64,000 nt of DNA from Rhyacophila brunnea (GCA_022495005.1 JAGYXB010001996.1:1054001-1118000); one strand, 5' to 3'; shown: positions 37,401 through 46,568, counted from the stretch's first letter. Numbers and translations are program-made. The notes: a model not told the origin generated them from the sequence alone.

Positions 37401-40400
37401 TGGATTGTGGAGAAGGAACCTATAGTCAGATCTTCAGGTTTTACGGGAAAGATCATGTGGGACAAGTTCTATGCAATTTAAAAGCTATCTATTTGTCTCA
37501 TCTACATGCGGATCATCATTTAGGTATGAACAAACCATCATGTTATCTTATTTTCATTCTTCTGCTATTGTTGCTCTTCAAGGGGAGCACAAGGAGTCAG
37601 AGTATCTCTGAGAATCCTTACCATAATTTAATGTTTCATACCGCCCAATCTATCACTCTGTTCAGTGTACCTGTGGATCATCTAATCAGTGTGACGAAGA
37701 AACACATGTGACAATCAAACAAATACCAGTGAAAATTGACAAAAACATAATATACATATTTATTGTCAAAAATCATATAATTCCGGGATTGTCCTGGTTT
37801 TCCAACCCTTAACACTAGTGACATGTAGATCATTACTTAGTTTTCATTCATGTGATAATTAATGAAAAATCCATCATTTGATGACATTCAATATTCTGTT
37901 ATATTTTAAATAACCTGAATTCGTATTTGACTATTCAGTATATGTGATGAACAACATTTTTGTGTTTCAAGCCTAATGTTCATTTAACCCGGCCGCCGCG
38001 TCAGTTTCAATATGAAAGGGGCTCTCTCTGCGGTATCATTTTTCTAAATGCTATGCTTCGCTATATTATGATAAATACGGCAATTAAAAATAGCTGGTAT
38101 TACTGTTATCATGCCTAGATACATAAGGTTCGAAGTGCCACACTAAAAAATAGAATCGATTGTTTAATTTAGCTGTGAATGCTTGAATAAAATCGTCCAT
38201 AGTCCCTTGTACCGAAAAAATACGCAGCCATGTTTGTGACGTAAAAATGCGTCATTGAGATTGTGCGCCTATGAAAAGAAATAAATCACTGACACTAATT
38301 TTATTTTAGTCATGTTAGAAACACTTAAAAATGCCGTTAAAAATATTGAAAATAATAGCTTTTATTGTGTCGCATATTATTACAAGTTTTATGGGTCGCG
38401 TAAAGTTGAGTCCACAGTGGTTGAAATAATATGGTAATAATTCTTTATGTTCTTTTTTTAGTGTAATTTGGATTTTTACTAGATTAAACTTTTCAGTTTT
38501 ATTGAGCATTGTGTTATGTTAGTGATTGTCGTTTTATGTTTTATAAAAAAAAACAATATTTATTTTGTAAAATCTGCTGCGTGCTTGTAAGAGTGCTATA
38601 AAAACATTTATTGCGTGAGGTTTTAAAATTTCATAAACATTAAATTGCATACAAAGATAATATGTAATATAGTTGAAAAGTCAATATTCCATGATTTACA
38701 TTTTATATTATGTTGTATACCCGTGTGTTTTTTTTTATACTTACGTTTATTTATACGTTTTATATATTCCTTCATAGTAGTTCGTAATTTATTGGTAAAA
38801 CTCGCAATCGTCCTAACTAAAATATAATAATATATTATATTTTTCATTCCGTGTGGACGTATCTTTACGACATATTTACGACTTTCAATAATGAGCTCGA
38901 TTTATGACTTTCAAACAATTGGGGTGACACATGACGACATGACCATGAGTAATAAAAATAAATGACATAATCCAGAACACAAGTTCAAGTACATATTTAT
39001 AAATATTTTGATGACACAGGTTCGGTTGTTTGGTTTTATTTTATTCCCGCAAACATGGTGTTGTAAAGATCGCGGTGAATATTCAACTTGACACGATAAA
39101 TCACTCGGCGCACACTCAAACTCGAATGAAAATATTTTGTATACCTAGTGCGCAGGCGCTAAAAAATACCGCGTAGATTTGAACTGATGCAATCGTACCG
39201 GCGAATCTCAATAGATCGAGAGGGTTCGAAAGATCGATGTTTATGAAATTAAAACAACATATTTTTGACAAAGTTATATAGGTGGAAGTAGGCGGATGGA
39301 TCGGGCTATTTTTTAAAAAAATTCTCAATGCCGCATGAAAAATATTTCTTGCGTTATCCACAGGTCAAGGTTTGCGTATCTGACTGCTATACGGTCGCCC
39401 ATGTGTTACGTACTAGCTGTATCCTACTGGAATACGGTCGCCGGGAAAGGGTTAACATTATTTTTTCTATTCTAGTATTGTGTTTAAAATTAGAACATAA
39501 TGCCCATTTTTATTAGTCAATAAAACCTCTATTGCAATAAATATAAGCAAAATAAAATTGGACATATAGACATTTATTTGTTTTATCTTAATTTCAAGTT
39601 ATATTTTTTATAAATATTTTTTTCATACGCTTATTAGCGGGCCTCATATATTTATATTATGTAAAATTAGGTATAGAATATGTATTTTTTTGTTAGCTTT
39701 TGACCATATATATTGAAGTATACTCATATATAGTAAAACTCTGTTATTACGAATATGGTTAATTCGAAATTTCCCATAAATTGAAATATACACTTAAATT
39801 TATAAAACCTGTTTATAGCAAGATTTACACTAATTCTGTAAATGAACCATTGATATTAATTTGAAAAACTTTTGTATTTTGTCGGTAATTTGATTACTAA
39901 TCGATCGGTAACTTATTCTGATTATAATAATAAATGTTTCACTTGATTCAGTGAGTATAGATTTCTTTTAGGTTTTTGTCTCAAAATAGAATCTTTTCTT
40001 TGAAATTCTTATTTCATTATATTATAAATATTTTTTTAGGTTTGATCGGCGTTCTCCAAGCAAGAAGAAGGGCATTAGATGAACTTCACTTACAAACTAA
40101 TAATCCCAATGAAAATAAATCAGGAGATGATGACAGACTGTTCCTGTTGGCACCAAAGCAAATAATGAGCTGGCTTGTGTTGTACGATCGTAGGTTTGAA
40201 AGAATCTTACGAGAGTTCCGACTGATTTCCAACCAATCCTTAGTAAGTTCTCGTTTTAGTACAAATATATATGTCATTACACGGGATGAGACCACAAGGG
40301 ATTCAAGTCCAAATACATAACTATTTGCAACATTCTGTACATGAGATTGAGTTTTTTTTTGTATTTATTAGTTACAGTATCTATTAGTGGGACAAGACAA

Positions 40401-43400
40401 ATCATAGATATTTGTTTATGTTTAGAAATGTTTTAAATTTTGTTGACAACCATTGATTTACTAATGGGCGTAACATGTAACGAATAAAACGACTACATGA
40501 TTACACAAACTGATTTGCTGAACCGAAAATGATCCTCATCAATGTTACTCAAATCGAGCAAGTCAACAACCACGTCTATCTTGGACAAAAATTGTCAATT
40601 CGGCCCCTTGAGACGAAAGAAACGTATCTCAGTTTTCTCTACTTTACAGAAAAAACCAAATGCAAGATAATTTACATACCGTTGAACAAGAAACTGTTTT
40701 CAGCAGATACGCATTGAACTATCTATTATCTGTTGAATTTTTTGATGTTGATGTAATATGTTATTTTACGTCCGGTACCATACGTAACTCAAATCAAAAT
40801 CGGTAAAAATTGAGATTGGTTTCTATGATCCTAATGGGCCGAATGATGGTGGTATATACATAATTATGTACGTATCTTTAAAGGTGATCTCCTATTCTGT
40901 CTCAAGTGTTCAACCAATGTGTGCTACTAGTACTCACATATGTGTCTGAAACATGGACTTTTTATGTAAGAGATATCAAAAAATTACGAGTAGCGCAATG
41001 TGGCATGGAAAGGTTCATGTAAAGCACAACGTCGAAAGATTACAAAGACTATGCGATGTAATAGAGGTCAATAAGCATATGAATTGACAATGGACTGACA
41101 TGTTGCTCGGCGGGTGGACAACCGCTAGAGAAATGATTATATACCTTCTGGAGCCATCGAATATGCAGTTGACTACTAGGGCCCAAGTGCCTCCATCGTC
41201 GTTTAATGAGAATTTTAAAAGCACATGCGAAATTTGTGAAAATTGTCCCTAACTGCTGTTTAACTTAGTTGTCAGTTATATCACTTGACTTTTCAGCATC
41301 TAAATTATTAAAATACAAATACCATGTATTTTTTTTTAGGTTAAAGACCCTGAATCGAGTGTACCGCTAGTTACTAATTCAATTTTAGAAACTCTAGGCT
41401 TAACTGCTTTGGAGACCTGTCCCGTGAAGCACTGTGCCAACTCATTCGGAATCACAATGACTACAAAGCAATCGAAGAAAATAACATATTCCGGAGACAC
41501 AATGCCGAGTGACTGCCTGATTGATATTGGTGAGATATTATTTTTACTTAAAATATATGTGGCTGTCATCGGATTCCTCTGACCCAGATCTCAATTATAA
41601 TATTATTTATTAATATTCATTTTCACATAGAATCGGCCAGTATCCAATTATCGTAAACTCAACAAAATAATTGACCTCAAAAATTCACAATTTATTGAAT
41701 AGTCATTCCAACATATTATTTAATTGTGCGTCGGTCGATAAATAGCGGATCATAATTGATTGGACATTTCACTTGATTATAACGGTCTCTGTATCGCTCC
41801 GCACAGCATTTCATCTACTGAGTCTCGGACCTCGGAACAGTATCATAAGTATTGTAATATATTCTTGTACCGACTCTAAAACTCGCTCCTCCGTCCATCG
41901 GAGCAACCACCAAATCTCGACTTCTCATCTCTCCTCCTGGCCATCCTACTACTGCGGTCTCGTCTCTCTACAACGAGACCGCCAAATATATATGATTTTT
42001 TCACCATATCAGATATTTCTGAACATATTGAATAATGAACACAGTGTGCCTGTAAAAAGGTACAATTCTCGATCATGGTTAAATATAAAATAAACTTAAA
42101 AAACACGTTAAAGAATATGTAGTGAACGAAATGCGCATTCAATATTAGTAATATTTGAAGACATAAAGCGGGCTTTGTATTTCTTGTGTTTTATGGCTTG
42201 GTCGTCATTATGTAATAAACCAAATCTGGCTTTAAAGTCTTGGTCTATGGCGACTAGGTTTAGCATTTCTATCTTTTATTCAAAAGAGTGTCTTCCAGAA
42301 GCACCATTTGACGCGCAATGTGACACATATTTCTAGAATTGACCAACAAGGAAAGTGTCCCAAATATGTAGATTGAAAATGGAGTATTTGTGATATATTA
42401 GGTGTCTTATAGATAGAAGAATATTTTTTATGAATTATGGTTTGGTTTACTCATGAGTAACATGAATTAAAATAATTACAAGATAAAAAGAACTTTTTAT
42501 ATACGTTTTAAAATTTTCTGTTGAATCATATAAACTTGACTTGACTAGCTTAAACGATAAAAAAAAAATGTATTTGATAGAAATAATACTGAAATGTCAT
42601 TTTGACACTCATATTGATTTCCATACTAACACACGTATATATTAATAATTTCCTAGCAACCAATAAAGTGGATTGGATTACGGATTTCTTCCGAATAACT
42701 TTTCATACAAATCAGAATTAACTGAAAATGAATTTAATTCTACTTAAAGATGGCTAATAACTAGTCGCTAATAATAGCTAGTCGGGAAGTTAATTAATAA
42801 TCAATTGCAAGATTTGTACCGGACAAATAAGAATACGACCTAATAAAAACATTGTAAAAAAAATGAACCAAGACCATCTGCAATTTGTATTCTTAATTCA
42901 ATGAAAACAATTGAGTATCCTGACAAAGTGTACACTATTTCTGTCGGGATCTCCACAGCCAACACCATCATGATGGTTTGATTTAGGCAGGAATCGAATT
43001 TTAAAAACTAACCAGCACCGTCTGCAATTTGTATTCTTTATTCAATGAAAACAAATAAGTAATATGACTAAACAATGTTTAGTGTGCACAGTCTACCTCC
43101 ACCCTTTATCACCGGTGCATTATAATGCTGTATCTTTTCTCATCATAACAATGAACATATTTTAATGATCACATAAAATAGTATTACGTACCTATATTAA
43201 ACCTATTGTTACGTTTAGAATAAATCCATATTTCTTTTCATAAGAATCTGTGGTTATATTTTTTTAAATGGTTTTTTGTTAACATATTGTACTTTACCTA
43301 AAATTTAATATTAACTTAATGTTATTATTATTACATATTTCTAGTAACTGTTGTATCCAATGTCCTTTTGATTCACCATTTTCATGTGTATTTACCAGGA

Positions 43401-46314
43401 CAAAATTCGAATCTCCTCATCCACGAAGCAACGATGGAAGACGATCTCATAAATGAGGCCAGACGGAAAATGCACTCGACGGCAGGCCAGGCAGTCATGG
43501 TTGGAAAAAAAATGAATGCTGAGTTCACGCTGCTCACGCATTTTAGCCAGCGGTATGCGCGCATTCCAAGACTGTCACCTCACCTTGAAAAGAATGCCAA
43601 CTCCATTGGAGTAGCTTTCGATTTTATGCAGGTAAATAAATGATAATGGGAGAGTGGTTACTGCAACTAATTCTAAATTAAAAAATAATGTACGAAACTG
43701 CATTCATACTACGGCCTATTTGGTTATTGCATTTAACACATGAAGAGTAATGAATAACCGCAGTCGTTGACATTGTGTAAATTCATAGAAAGTCAATTAG
43801 TTTTTAAAATTCAATTAAACCCGGCCTAACCAAACCATAGTAGTTTAGGTATGCTATGGACGTTCTGACTTCGTTCTGACAGAATACTACACACTTTTTC
43901 AGTCACACTTACATATTTGTTTTCGTTAAATTAAGAATACATTTTACAAATAAGATTGACTATTTTTTTAAATTCATTAAGCCCTACCTAACTGAACCCT
44001 AGATAAAAAAAATCTAAAAATATGCATGATTTAATGGCATAATTTTAAATATTTTATAAATGGATGAATATTTTTTGACTAATATCTATTATGGCTCAGT
44101 TTACGCAGGATTCAATTGAATTTTAAAAACTAACAAACTTACATTGTAGTCTTAGTTCAATGAAAACAAATATGTATTACTGACAAAGTTTAGTGTGCGC
44201 TATTTATGTCGGATCTTAACAATTTGTTTACGGGCCGCACAAAATTGTGTTTTTGCTAATTGCTTTTCAAATGCAAATTAACACGTTAATTACAAAATTA
44301 ATTAAAAGGGCCCATAAGCATTGTGTTAACACTCTACCTCCACCATTCCTCACTGCCACATTGTAAATAAGGCTTTATATTTGGAGCAGGTGACATGAAA
44401 AATTGAGAGGCGAATGAAGCGAGACAAACCGATATGACTGACAATATATAAATTAAGCACGTCTACTTTTTCTATACAGGAATAGGAGGCAGGATTTAAT
44501 TGGATTTTAAAAACTATCTACATAATACCATTTGCAATTTGTATTACTGTTCAATGAAAACAATTAAGTTTGACTGACAAAGTTTAGTCTGCACTATTTA
44601 TATTGCATCTCCACAGTCTACCTCCACCATTTGCCACTGACTTCCGGCACTTTCAACAAAATCCAATATTCAATCGGGTTATCTTTGGTCATCACAACCA
44701 ACACAGTAAACTAATACACTTTTTACTCTTAAGCAACGTTTGCTCTCAGCTAAACAGATCCCTTTTTGATATACTTGGATCGGTTTTCGCATTTACATTA
44801 TCTCTTGAGTATGGTCTCTGCAACGAGCCCGAAACATCGAGGAAAGAAGAAAGAAGAACACGCAGTGACAATCCAAATTTTTTTAAAATTAATATTATAA
44901 ATGAGATTACGCAATAACTAGCACTATTATCGAAACATTCGAAACTCATCATTTAGTACCGCGGCCTGACTATAGACAGCCTTGGCATATTGCAATTAAT
45001 ACTGCCCCACAAAAAAAAGACATTCATTTTGGAATTTGGTCTTTCCGAGATGCTGCGTTTATATTTACTAACTCACTAATTCAAATATTGCGAATCCCCA
45101 GAGATAATTCAAGATACATATTATTATGTATGTACATAATGATTTACATTTGAATGCATCTAACTTTAAAAGTTAAAATAAATTAAGGTTTTTATTCATC
45201 AACTAACATGCACGTGTTACTTATTTTTTACATTAATTGTTAATTTAAAAAAAAAATTGTATTTTTAGGTTACCCTGGATGAATTATGGAAGCTGCCACA
45301 TTTTTTTAAACCTCTTAAAATCATGTTTGCTGAGCACTGCGATGGATTAGAATTCAGGGTAATTTACATCACATAATTAATTTTAATTATTTTATTCAAT
45401 ACTGAATATACACAGAATTCTTTCATACACACATTCTTTAATGAAAATACGTAATTTAAATATAAAATACAAAATGTATGGCAAAAAACTGTAAAACTCT
45501 TTTTTGTTGCAACTTTGGAAAATTGTTTCTCTTTCCGATACAATAATTATGGTTCATTCATTTCGAATTAACAGTGTTCATAATATTAACAGGGTTTTAC
45601 TGTAGATAGATTAATTGTACAATCCAAGATAGGATTTTTTTAATAGATATGTATGCTTCTGTGGGTTTTCCAAGTTGTATAATATTGATTCACTTCAGTA
45701 TGTTTACCTAGTATGTAGTTGGTTATTAGAAAAAAATAATAATCTGTGTATAGTACCGGGACAATTGACAGCCGCGAACAATTGCGCGTGTAGATGAATT
45801 TACAAGTTTTTTTACAATTTTAAACTTGTGATATTGAAAAAAATTAATAATTGTTATGTAATACTTACTAACTATGTAATTATGCATAGATGACGAGTGC
45901 AATGATGGTAAAACAGTGATTAATGTGGCAACGTTGCTTCCTGCTGTTGTCATTTTTCAGATTATTCTTTGTTAACAAAAATATTTTTAGATTGAGATAC
46001 AATAGTAAATGTATGAAAACTATACAGTATAGACTAAATAATTTAATGGATACTTAATCAGTATTTTATTTGTGAATGTGTACACCGCGGATAAAGTATC
46101 CCGAGTATTGTTTGTATTCATTATTGAAATGGCAACACAATCTCTGTGAATAATAAACAATGATTTTCAGGCGGTGAAGCGAGCAATGAAGAGACTGAGG
46201 GGACATAGCCCTGCAGCCAAGTTGGGTGGAAATTCTAGGGACTATGTAGATGAAATTACCAATAAGCCAGAAAATGATAAAACCAAAAAATTGGCCGTCG
46301 AGAAAACTTCCTAA
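13134..46314 (+). CDS. ELAC2: tRNase Z long form (ELAC2), 3' pre-tRNA endonuclease
   Basis: Zinc-dependent endonuclease that cuts the 3' trailer from nuclear and mitochondrial tRNA precursors. Exons: 13134-13426, 18252-18438, 19610-19737, 21430-21551, 22625-22725, 23724-23889, 28633-28780, 32970-33207, 34533-34675, 35755-35961, 37381-37523, 40040-40242, 41340-41529, 43399-43631, 45269-45358, 46171-46314. All junctions keep phase and give 911 residues (human 826). The N-terminal pseudo-catalytic half keeps NCGEG (102-106), but its His motif has decayed to LTTANWDVMGG. The C-terminal half carries GTGSCIP, DCGEG (586-590), HLHADHH (H618, H620, D622, H623), H724, SGDTMP (D746), HEAT, the HST loop (H782) and THFSQRY (H804). 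An in-frame TAA 15 bases upstream fixes the first Met. Residues 1-43 are basic, Ser/Phe-rich and leader-like. Introns total about 30 kb and are full of transposons. Confidence 0.97.
15008..15393 (+). pseudogene. Degraded transposon-associated protein fragment
   Basis: A frame from 15031 reads CAQKMSESERQVSFDSFCI, EKQWDYILRYDKSVQ and IIVCKTMFLQTLSISNMWV. Another frame just upstream reads MEALCKNSCQFKYVPKK up to a stop, so a frame shift separates the two parts. The pattern (Cys pair, short helix, KQW-YI, then VCKTMFL-TL-IS) resembles an uncharacterised protein family often seen with insect repeats. This rests on memory of the pattern only. It lies inside the 3.8-kb inverted-repeat element. Confidence 0.45.
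16430..16625 (+). repeat. Degenerate tandem motif ACGTGGAAAAACACACCAA
   Basis: Three or four imperfect copies spaced about 50-60 bases apart, in the right subterminal part of the 13554-17343 element. Confidence 0.5.
18252..18438 (+). CDS. ELAC2: ELAC2 exon 2
   Basis: Encodes RYLFNCGEGTQRL, the degenerate LTTANWDVMGGLPG motif and HGPPGL. The acceptor GTAG lacks a strong pyrimidine tract, but phase and homology fix it. Donor GTATGT. Confidence 0.92.
18893..19035 (-). repeat. Dispersed hAT-like repeat fragment
   Basis: Begins CAGTGGAGGCCGGCTGTAGG and continues as the reverse complement of the family block seen at 7055-7165. It lies in ELAC2 intron 2. Confidence 0.5.
19120..19504. mobile_element. 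TTAR-flanked MITE, copy 1
   Basis: Ends CCTGGCTCTAACATC and (reverse) TCGGCTCTCACATC are inverted and continue as AACTCGTCTCGTCTGC. Flanks are TTAA and CTAA. It shares long stretches with 22889-23297 (GTTATTCACAAAACACACG, GGTTTGATTTATGGCTGT). Open frames across it are accidental. It lies in ELAC2 intron 2. Confidence 0.65.
19610..19737 (+). CDS. ELAC2: ELAC2 exon 3
   Basis: Encodes NELFTATGRFIFLKD and EDSVMTVQYVPLF, aligning with the human YEDETMTVYQIPI region. Acceptor TTTTCAG, donor GTTATT. Confidence 0.9.
19784..20405. mobile_element. hAT-type element, 622 bp
   Basis: An 8-bp duplication CTATACAG lies at 19776-19783 and 20406-20413. Ends CAGGTGTAGTCAAC and (reverse) CATGGGTAGTCAAC are inverted. 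TACCGCCCAC blocks repeat inside both ends. A short plus-strand stretch near 20110-20220 reads EIPEADAAKLNTYWIS, possibly a transposase relic. It begins 47 bases after ELAC2 exon 3. Confidence 0.85.
20789..21397. mobile_element. pogo/Tigger-type non-autonomous element, 609 bp
   Basis: Inverted ends CAGTAGAACCTCGATATAAC differ at one base in 24 and are flanked by TA. The interior near 21130-21280 keeps a short acidic coding-like relic (DSEEEEITLPNDK, then IKYLSDNENQ in another frame), consistent with a deleted Tigger C-terminus. It lies in ELAC2 intron 3. Confidence 0.8.
21430..21551 (+). CDS. ELAC2: ELAC2 exon 4 (variable acidic linker)
   Basis: Encodes an acidic, poorly conserved linker (KEPPNPVENDDLTKYTEF onward). 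The call rests on phase and splice sites (TTTACAG, GTGAGT) more than on similarity. Confidence 0.75.
21610..22529. mobile_element. pogo-type non-autonomous element, 920 bp
   Basis: Ends CAGTGAAACCTCGATTTTAG and (reverse) CAGTGAAACACCAATATTAC, flanked by TA. It begins 59 bases after ELAC2 exon 4. No coding frame is recognised. Confidence 0.6.
22625..22725 (+). CDS. ELAC2: ELAC2 exon 5
   Basis: Ends in NACSMVYICKLK, matching the human SLVVAFICKLH strand. Donor GTACAG. Confidence 0.85.
22889..23297. mobile_element. TTAR-flanked MITE, copy 2
   Basis: Same family as 19120-19504. Ends CCGTCTCGCACATCTAAACT and (reverse) GCTGGCTCGCACATCTTAAC, with TTAG on both sides (22885-22888 and 23298-23301). 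It lies in ELAC2 intron 5. Confidence 0.7.
23724..23889 (+). CDS. ELAC2: ELAC2 exon 6
   Basis: Encodes GVKPGPMLGLLKNGKDVTL and RTPDDPGPIFI, the conserved PxGP and PPDPG region of the N-terminal half. Donor GTATGT. Confidence 0.92.
24061..24529. mobile_element. MITE with ~30-bp perfect inverted ends and TACGGC array
   Basis: ATTCTGCCGTACTAAGCACA(GAGGCCGTA) at the left end is repeated perfectly inverted at the right end. TACGGC-type motifs recur inside (24290, 24370, 24412, 24498), and a (TTA)n run sits at 24239-24259. The target duplication is not clear. It lies in ELAC2 intron 6. Confidence 0.7.
24239..24260 (+). repeat. (TTA)n microsatellite
   Basis: About seven uninterrupted TTA units inside the MITE at 24061-24529. 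Confidence 0.9.
25193..26495 (+). mobile_element. mariner transposon, 1303 bp, inactive
   Basis: Inverted ends CGAGGGTGGGTCAATAAGTC and (reverse) CGAGGGTGGGTCAATAATTC are near-perfect. TA target duplications lie at 25191-25192 and 26496-26497. The length is canonical for mariner. It is inserted into a pogo transposase frame on the opposite strand. Confidence 0.95.
25364..26430 (+). pseudogene. mariner transposase (DD34D), one stop and one frameshift
   Basis: Starts MEKWKMEKIEFRAVIKHF. A TAG at 25511-25513 falls where a Trp is expected before NEFKRGRTS. The frame then continues through the paired HTH and the DDE domain: VDETWIHHYTPE, HQDNARVHT and YSPDLAPSDFFLF, with exactly 34 residues between the last two Asp. 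Near 26290, in a run of T, one base appears lost. The family C-terminus (EVIDRTNAYFEDLPK onward to a TAA near 26430) continues in the next frame. Two lesions in otherwise full-length coding make it a recently dead copy. Confidence 0.93.
27306..27747. mobile_element. Solo LTR, copy 1
   Basis: Begins TGTGGCTGTCGTCGGATTCC and is flanked by CATTG duplications (27301-27305 and 27748-27752). It is similar along its length to 41558-41984. AATAAATTATCGCC near 27637 could be its poly(A) signal. It lies in ELAC2 intron 6. Confidence 0.65.
28198..28513 (-). pseudogene. Non-LTR retrotransposon 3' fragment
   Basis: Minus-strand reading gives ATTRRMNRIQTGVEAGI and, after a frame change, CGAEET and DMFRANDAAITVDNA. 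These resemble the Cys-rich C-terminal tail (CGxEET...LLRANDAA) of insect non-LTR reverse transcriptases. Stops and a shift make it non-functional. Confidence 0.5.
28633..28780 (+). CDS. ELAC2: ELAC2 exon 7
   Basis: Encodes VLGVPDIGFLDSLAE and PSIILHFTSNEVM, aligning with human ALVVHMAPASVL. Acceptor TTTCAG, donor GTAAGT. Confidence 0.9.
29301..32138 (-). mobile_element. piggyBac-like element, 2.84 kb
   Basis: Imperfect inverted ends TCCTCTTGAGACCCGAGG and (reverse) CCCTCTTGCGTCCTGAGG bracket a piggyBac transposase gene. The expected TTAA flanks are not intact (TGTA on the left, TATA on the right). A hairpin CGTCCT...AGGACG sits just inside the right end. It is antisense in ELAC2 intron 7. 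Confidence 0.7.
29670..31936 (-). CDS. piggyBac transposase, three exons, open reading frame intact
   Basis: Exons 31936-31909, 31674-31440 and 31218-29670 join in phase (donors GTAAGT and GTAAGT; acceptors ATTTAG and TTTCAG) to give 603 residues. Residues 1-88 are acidic (EDSDFEVEDGYDSDDGNDF). The core has FTGRCEHRQFVPNKPN and LAARDGLVLD (D273), IIYTDRFFTS (D321), and MGGIDLCDRMIAYYR (D433, D436). These are the catalytic aspartates of the piggyBac family. The C-terminus is a Cys-rich zinc-binding domain (CRYPGCKS, ICIKCSMYLCPKFC). No stop or shift is seen, while its terminal repeats are mutated. It could be a recently mobile element or a domesticated gene. Confidence 0.9.
32970..33207 (+). 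CDS. ELAC2: ELAC2 exon 8
   Basis: Encodes YQAFMKTFSSTTYHLIVNEE and the HRTQHKLHILDKNIFP block, equivalent to human SHKIQTQLNLIHPDIFP. Acceptor CTTTCAG, donor GTACAG. Confidence 0.93.
33383..34055 (-). pseudogene. Non-LTR retrotransposon reverse-transcriptase fragment
   Basis: Minus-strand reading gives LETVDEFVYLGSTISGKGGC, then in another frame LVFSIFLYGVESWTLKARER, EMWCWRRMRRISWTEHRTN and ILQFFGHIVRRGPDNLERLV. This is the familiar C-terminal region of LINE pol proteins. Frame shifts disable it. It lies in ELAC2 intron 8. Confidence 0.8.
34337..34490 (-). repeat. Dispersed hAT-like repeat fragment
   Basis: Begins CAGTGGCGAGGGGTGGAGGT, the end sequence of the hAT-like family, and continues with the shared block in reverse orientation. 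It lies in ELAC2 intron 8, close to exon 9. Confidence 0.55.
34533..34675 (+). CDS. ELAC2: ELAC2 exon 9
   Basis: A variable linker that ends in TFTTFHLRPKKGLDR, matching human LLKYQLRPRREWQR. Donor GTAAGC. Confidence 0.85.
35755..35961 (+). CDS. ELAC2: ELAC2 exon 10
   Basis: Encodes a coiled-coil-like helix and then VVFFGTGSCIPNKTRNTSGI, the start of the catalytic beta-lactamase domain. Donor GTGAGT. Confidence 0.95.
37381..37523 (+). CDS. ELAC2: ELAC2 exon 11 (zinc-binding HxHxDH)
   Basis: Encodes SILMDCGEGTYSQIFRFYG and AIYLSHLHADHHL. It holds the metal-binding His and Asp residues of motif II. Confidence 0.97.
37988..39451. mobile_element. Candidate TTAA-flanked element
   Basis: TTAA at 37984-37987 is followed by CCCGGCCGCCGCG, and CGCCGGGAAAGGG precedes TTAA at 39452-39455. 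The ends are only loosely inverted. It could be a piggyBac-type non-autonomous element in ELAC2 intron 11, but chance is not excluded. Confidence 0.3.
40040..40242 (+). CDS. ELAC2: ELAC2 exon 12
   Basis: Encodes GLIGVLQARRRAL and LLAPKQIMSWLVLYDRRFE, matching human VVAPNQLKAWLQQYHN. Donor GTAAGT. Confidence 0.93.
40529..41190 (+). pseudogene. Non-LTR retrotransposon reverse-transcriptase fragment
   Basis: Plus-strand pieces in shifting frames read TQIEQVNNHVYLGQKL, VLLVLTYVSETWTF, KLRVAQCGMERFM and WTDMLLGGWTTAREM. They match the order of the C-terminal RT/thumb region of LINE pols. Several stops and shifts. It lies in ELAC2 intron 12. Confidence 0.65.
41340..41529 (+). CDS. ELAC2: ELAC2 exon 13 (motifs III and IV)
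   Basis: Encodes CPVKHCANSFGITM (H724) and ITYSGDTMPSDCLI (D746), the next two metal ligands. Donor GTGAGA. Confidence 0.96.
41558..41984. mobile_element. Solo LTR, copy 2
   Basis: TGTGGCTGTCATCGGATTCC starts and GCCA ends a 427-bp unit flanked by AATATA (41552-41557 and 41985-41990). It is homologous to 27306-27747. It begins 28 bases after ELAC2 exon 13. Confidence 0.75.
42853..43110 (+). repeat. Two adjacent copies of the dispersed hAT-like repeat
   Basis: The block CATCTGCAATTTGTATTCTT...CTCCACAGCC occurs twice in tandem within ELAC2 intron 13. Confidence 0.5.
43399..43631 (+). CDS. ELAC2: ELAC2 exon 14 (HEAT, HST and motif V)
   Basis: Encodes LLIHEATMEDDL, KMHSTAGQA and LLTHFSQRYARIP, followed by IGVAFDFMQ. 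Donor GTAAAT. Confidence 0.96.
43755..44640. repeat. Cluster of dispersed hAT-like repeat copies in ELAC2 intron 14
   Basis: Reverse copy near 43755-43935 and direct copies near 44095-44215 and 44469-44640. The last ends CTCCACAGTCTACCTCCACC then TTTGCCACTG. Apart from these, the intron shows no recognisable features. Confidence 0.45.
45269..45358 (+). CDS. ELAC2: ELAC2 exon 15
   Basis: Thirty codons, VTLDELWKLPHFFKPLKIMF, matching the human MPKLIPPLKALFAGD stretch. Donor AGG|GTAATT. Confidence 0.88.
46171..46314 (+). CDS. ELAC2: ELAC2 exon 16 (stop)
   Basis: A basic tail beginning AVKRAMKRLRGHSPAAKLGG and ending at TAA. Acceptor TTTTCAG. The tail is lineage-specific in sequence. Confidence 0.82.
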   Translation, partial: AVKRAMKRLRGHSPAAKLGGNSRDYVDEITNKPENDKTKKLAVEKTS

Positions 46315-46332
46315 TTTACAGTGAAAATTAGG

Positions 46333-46568
46333 AATAAAATGCACATTTAGTGAGCACCATTCATTATTGCACTATGATGAGATGAGGGTATTTTAAATTT
46401 TATATTACTTTGAGGATAATCACTTTTGATGTACATATTCTGATGTATATATACATCTTTTCAATGCATTTATTGCGGTTGGTAGAAGCACAGAAATCTC
46501 ATGTAAATTTTCTTGATTAAATCTGTTCATTTAGTATGCGATGCTGCAAATATTTATTTTTTAATAAA
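46333..46568 (+). terminator. ELAC2 polyadenylation signals
   Basis: AATAAA occurs at 46333-46338, 18 bases after the stop, and again at 46563-46568, followed by GT/T-rich DNA. Either could direct 3'-end formation. The second is in the more usual setting. Confidence 0.5.

Noticed and set aside
45726..46344. Minus-strand frames at the ELAC2 3' end
   Set aside because: They overlap ELAC2 exon 16 in antisense and show no domain.
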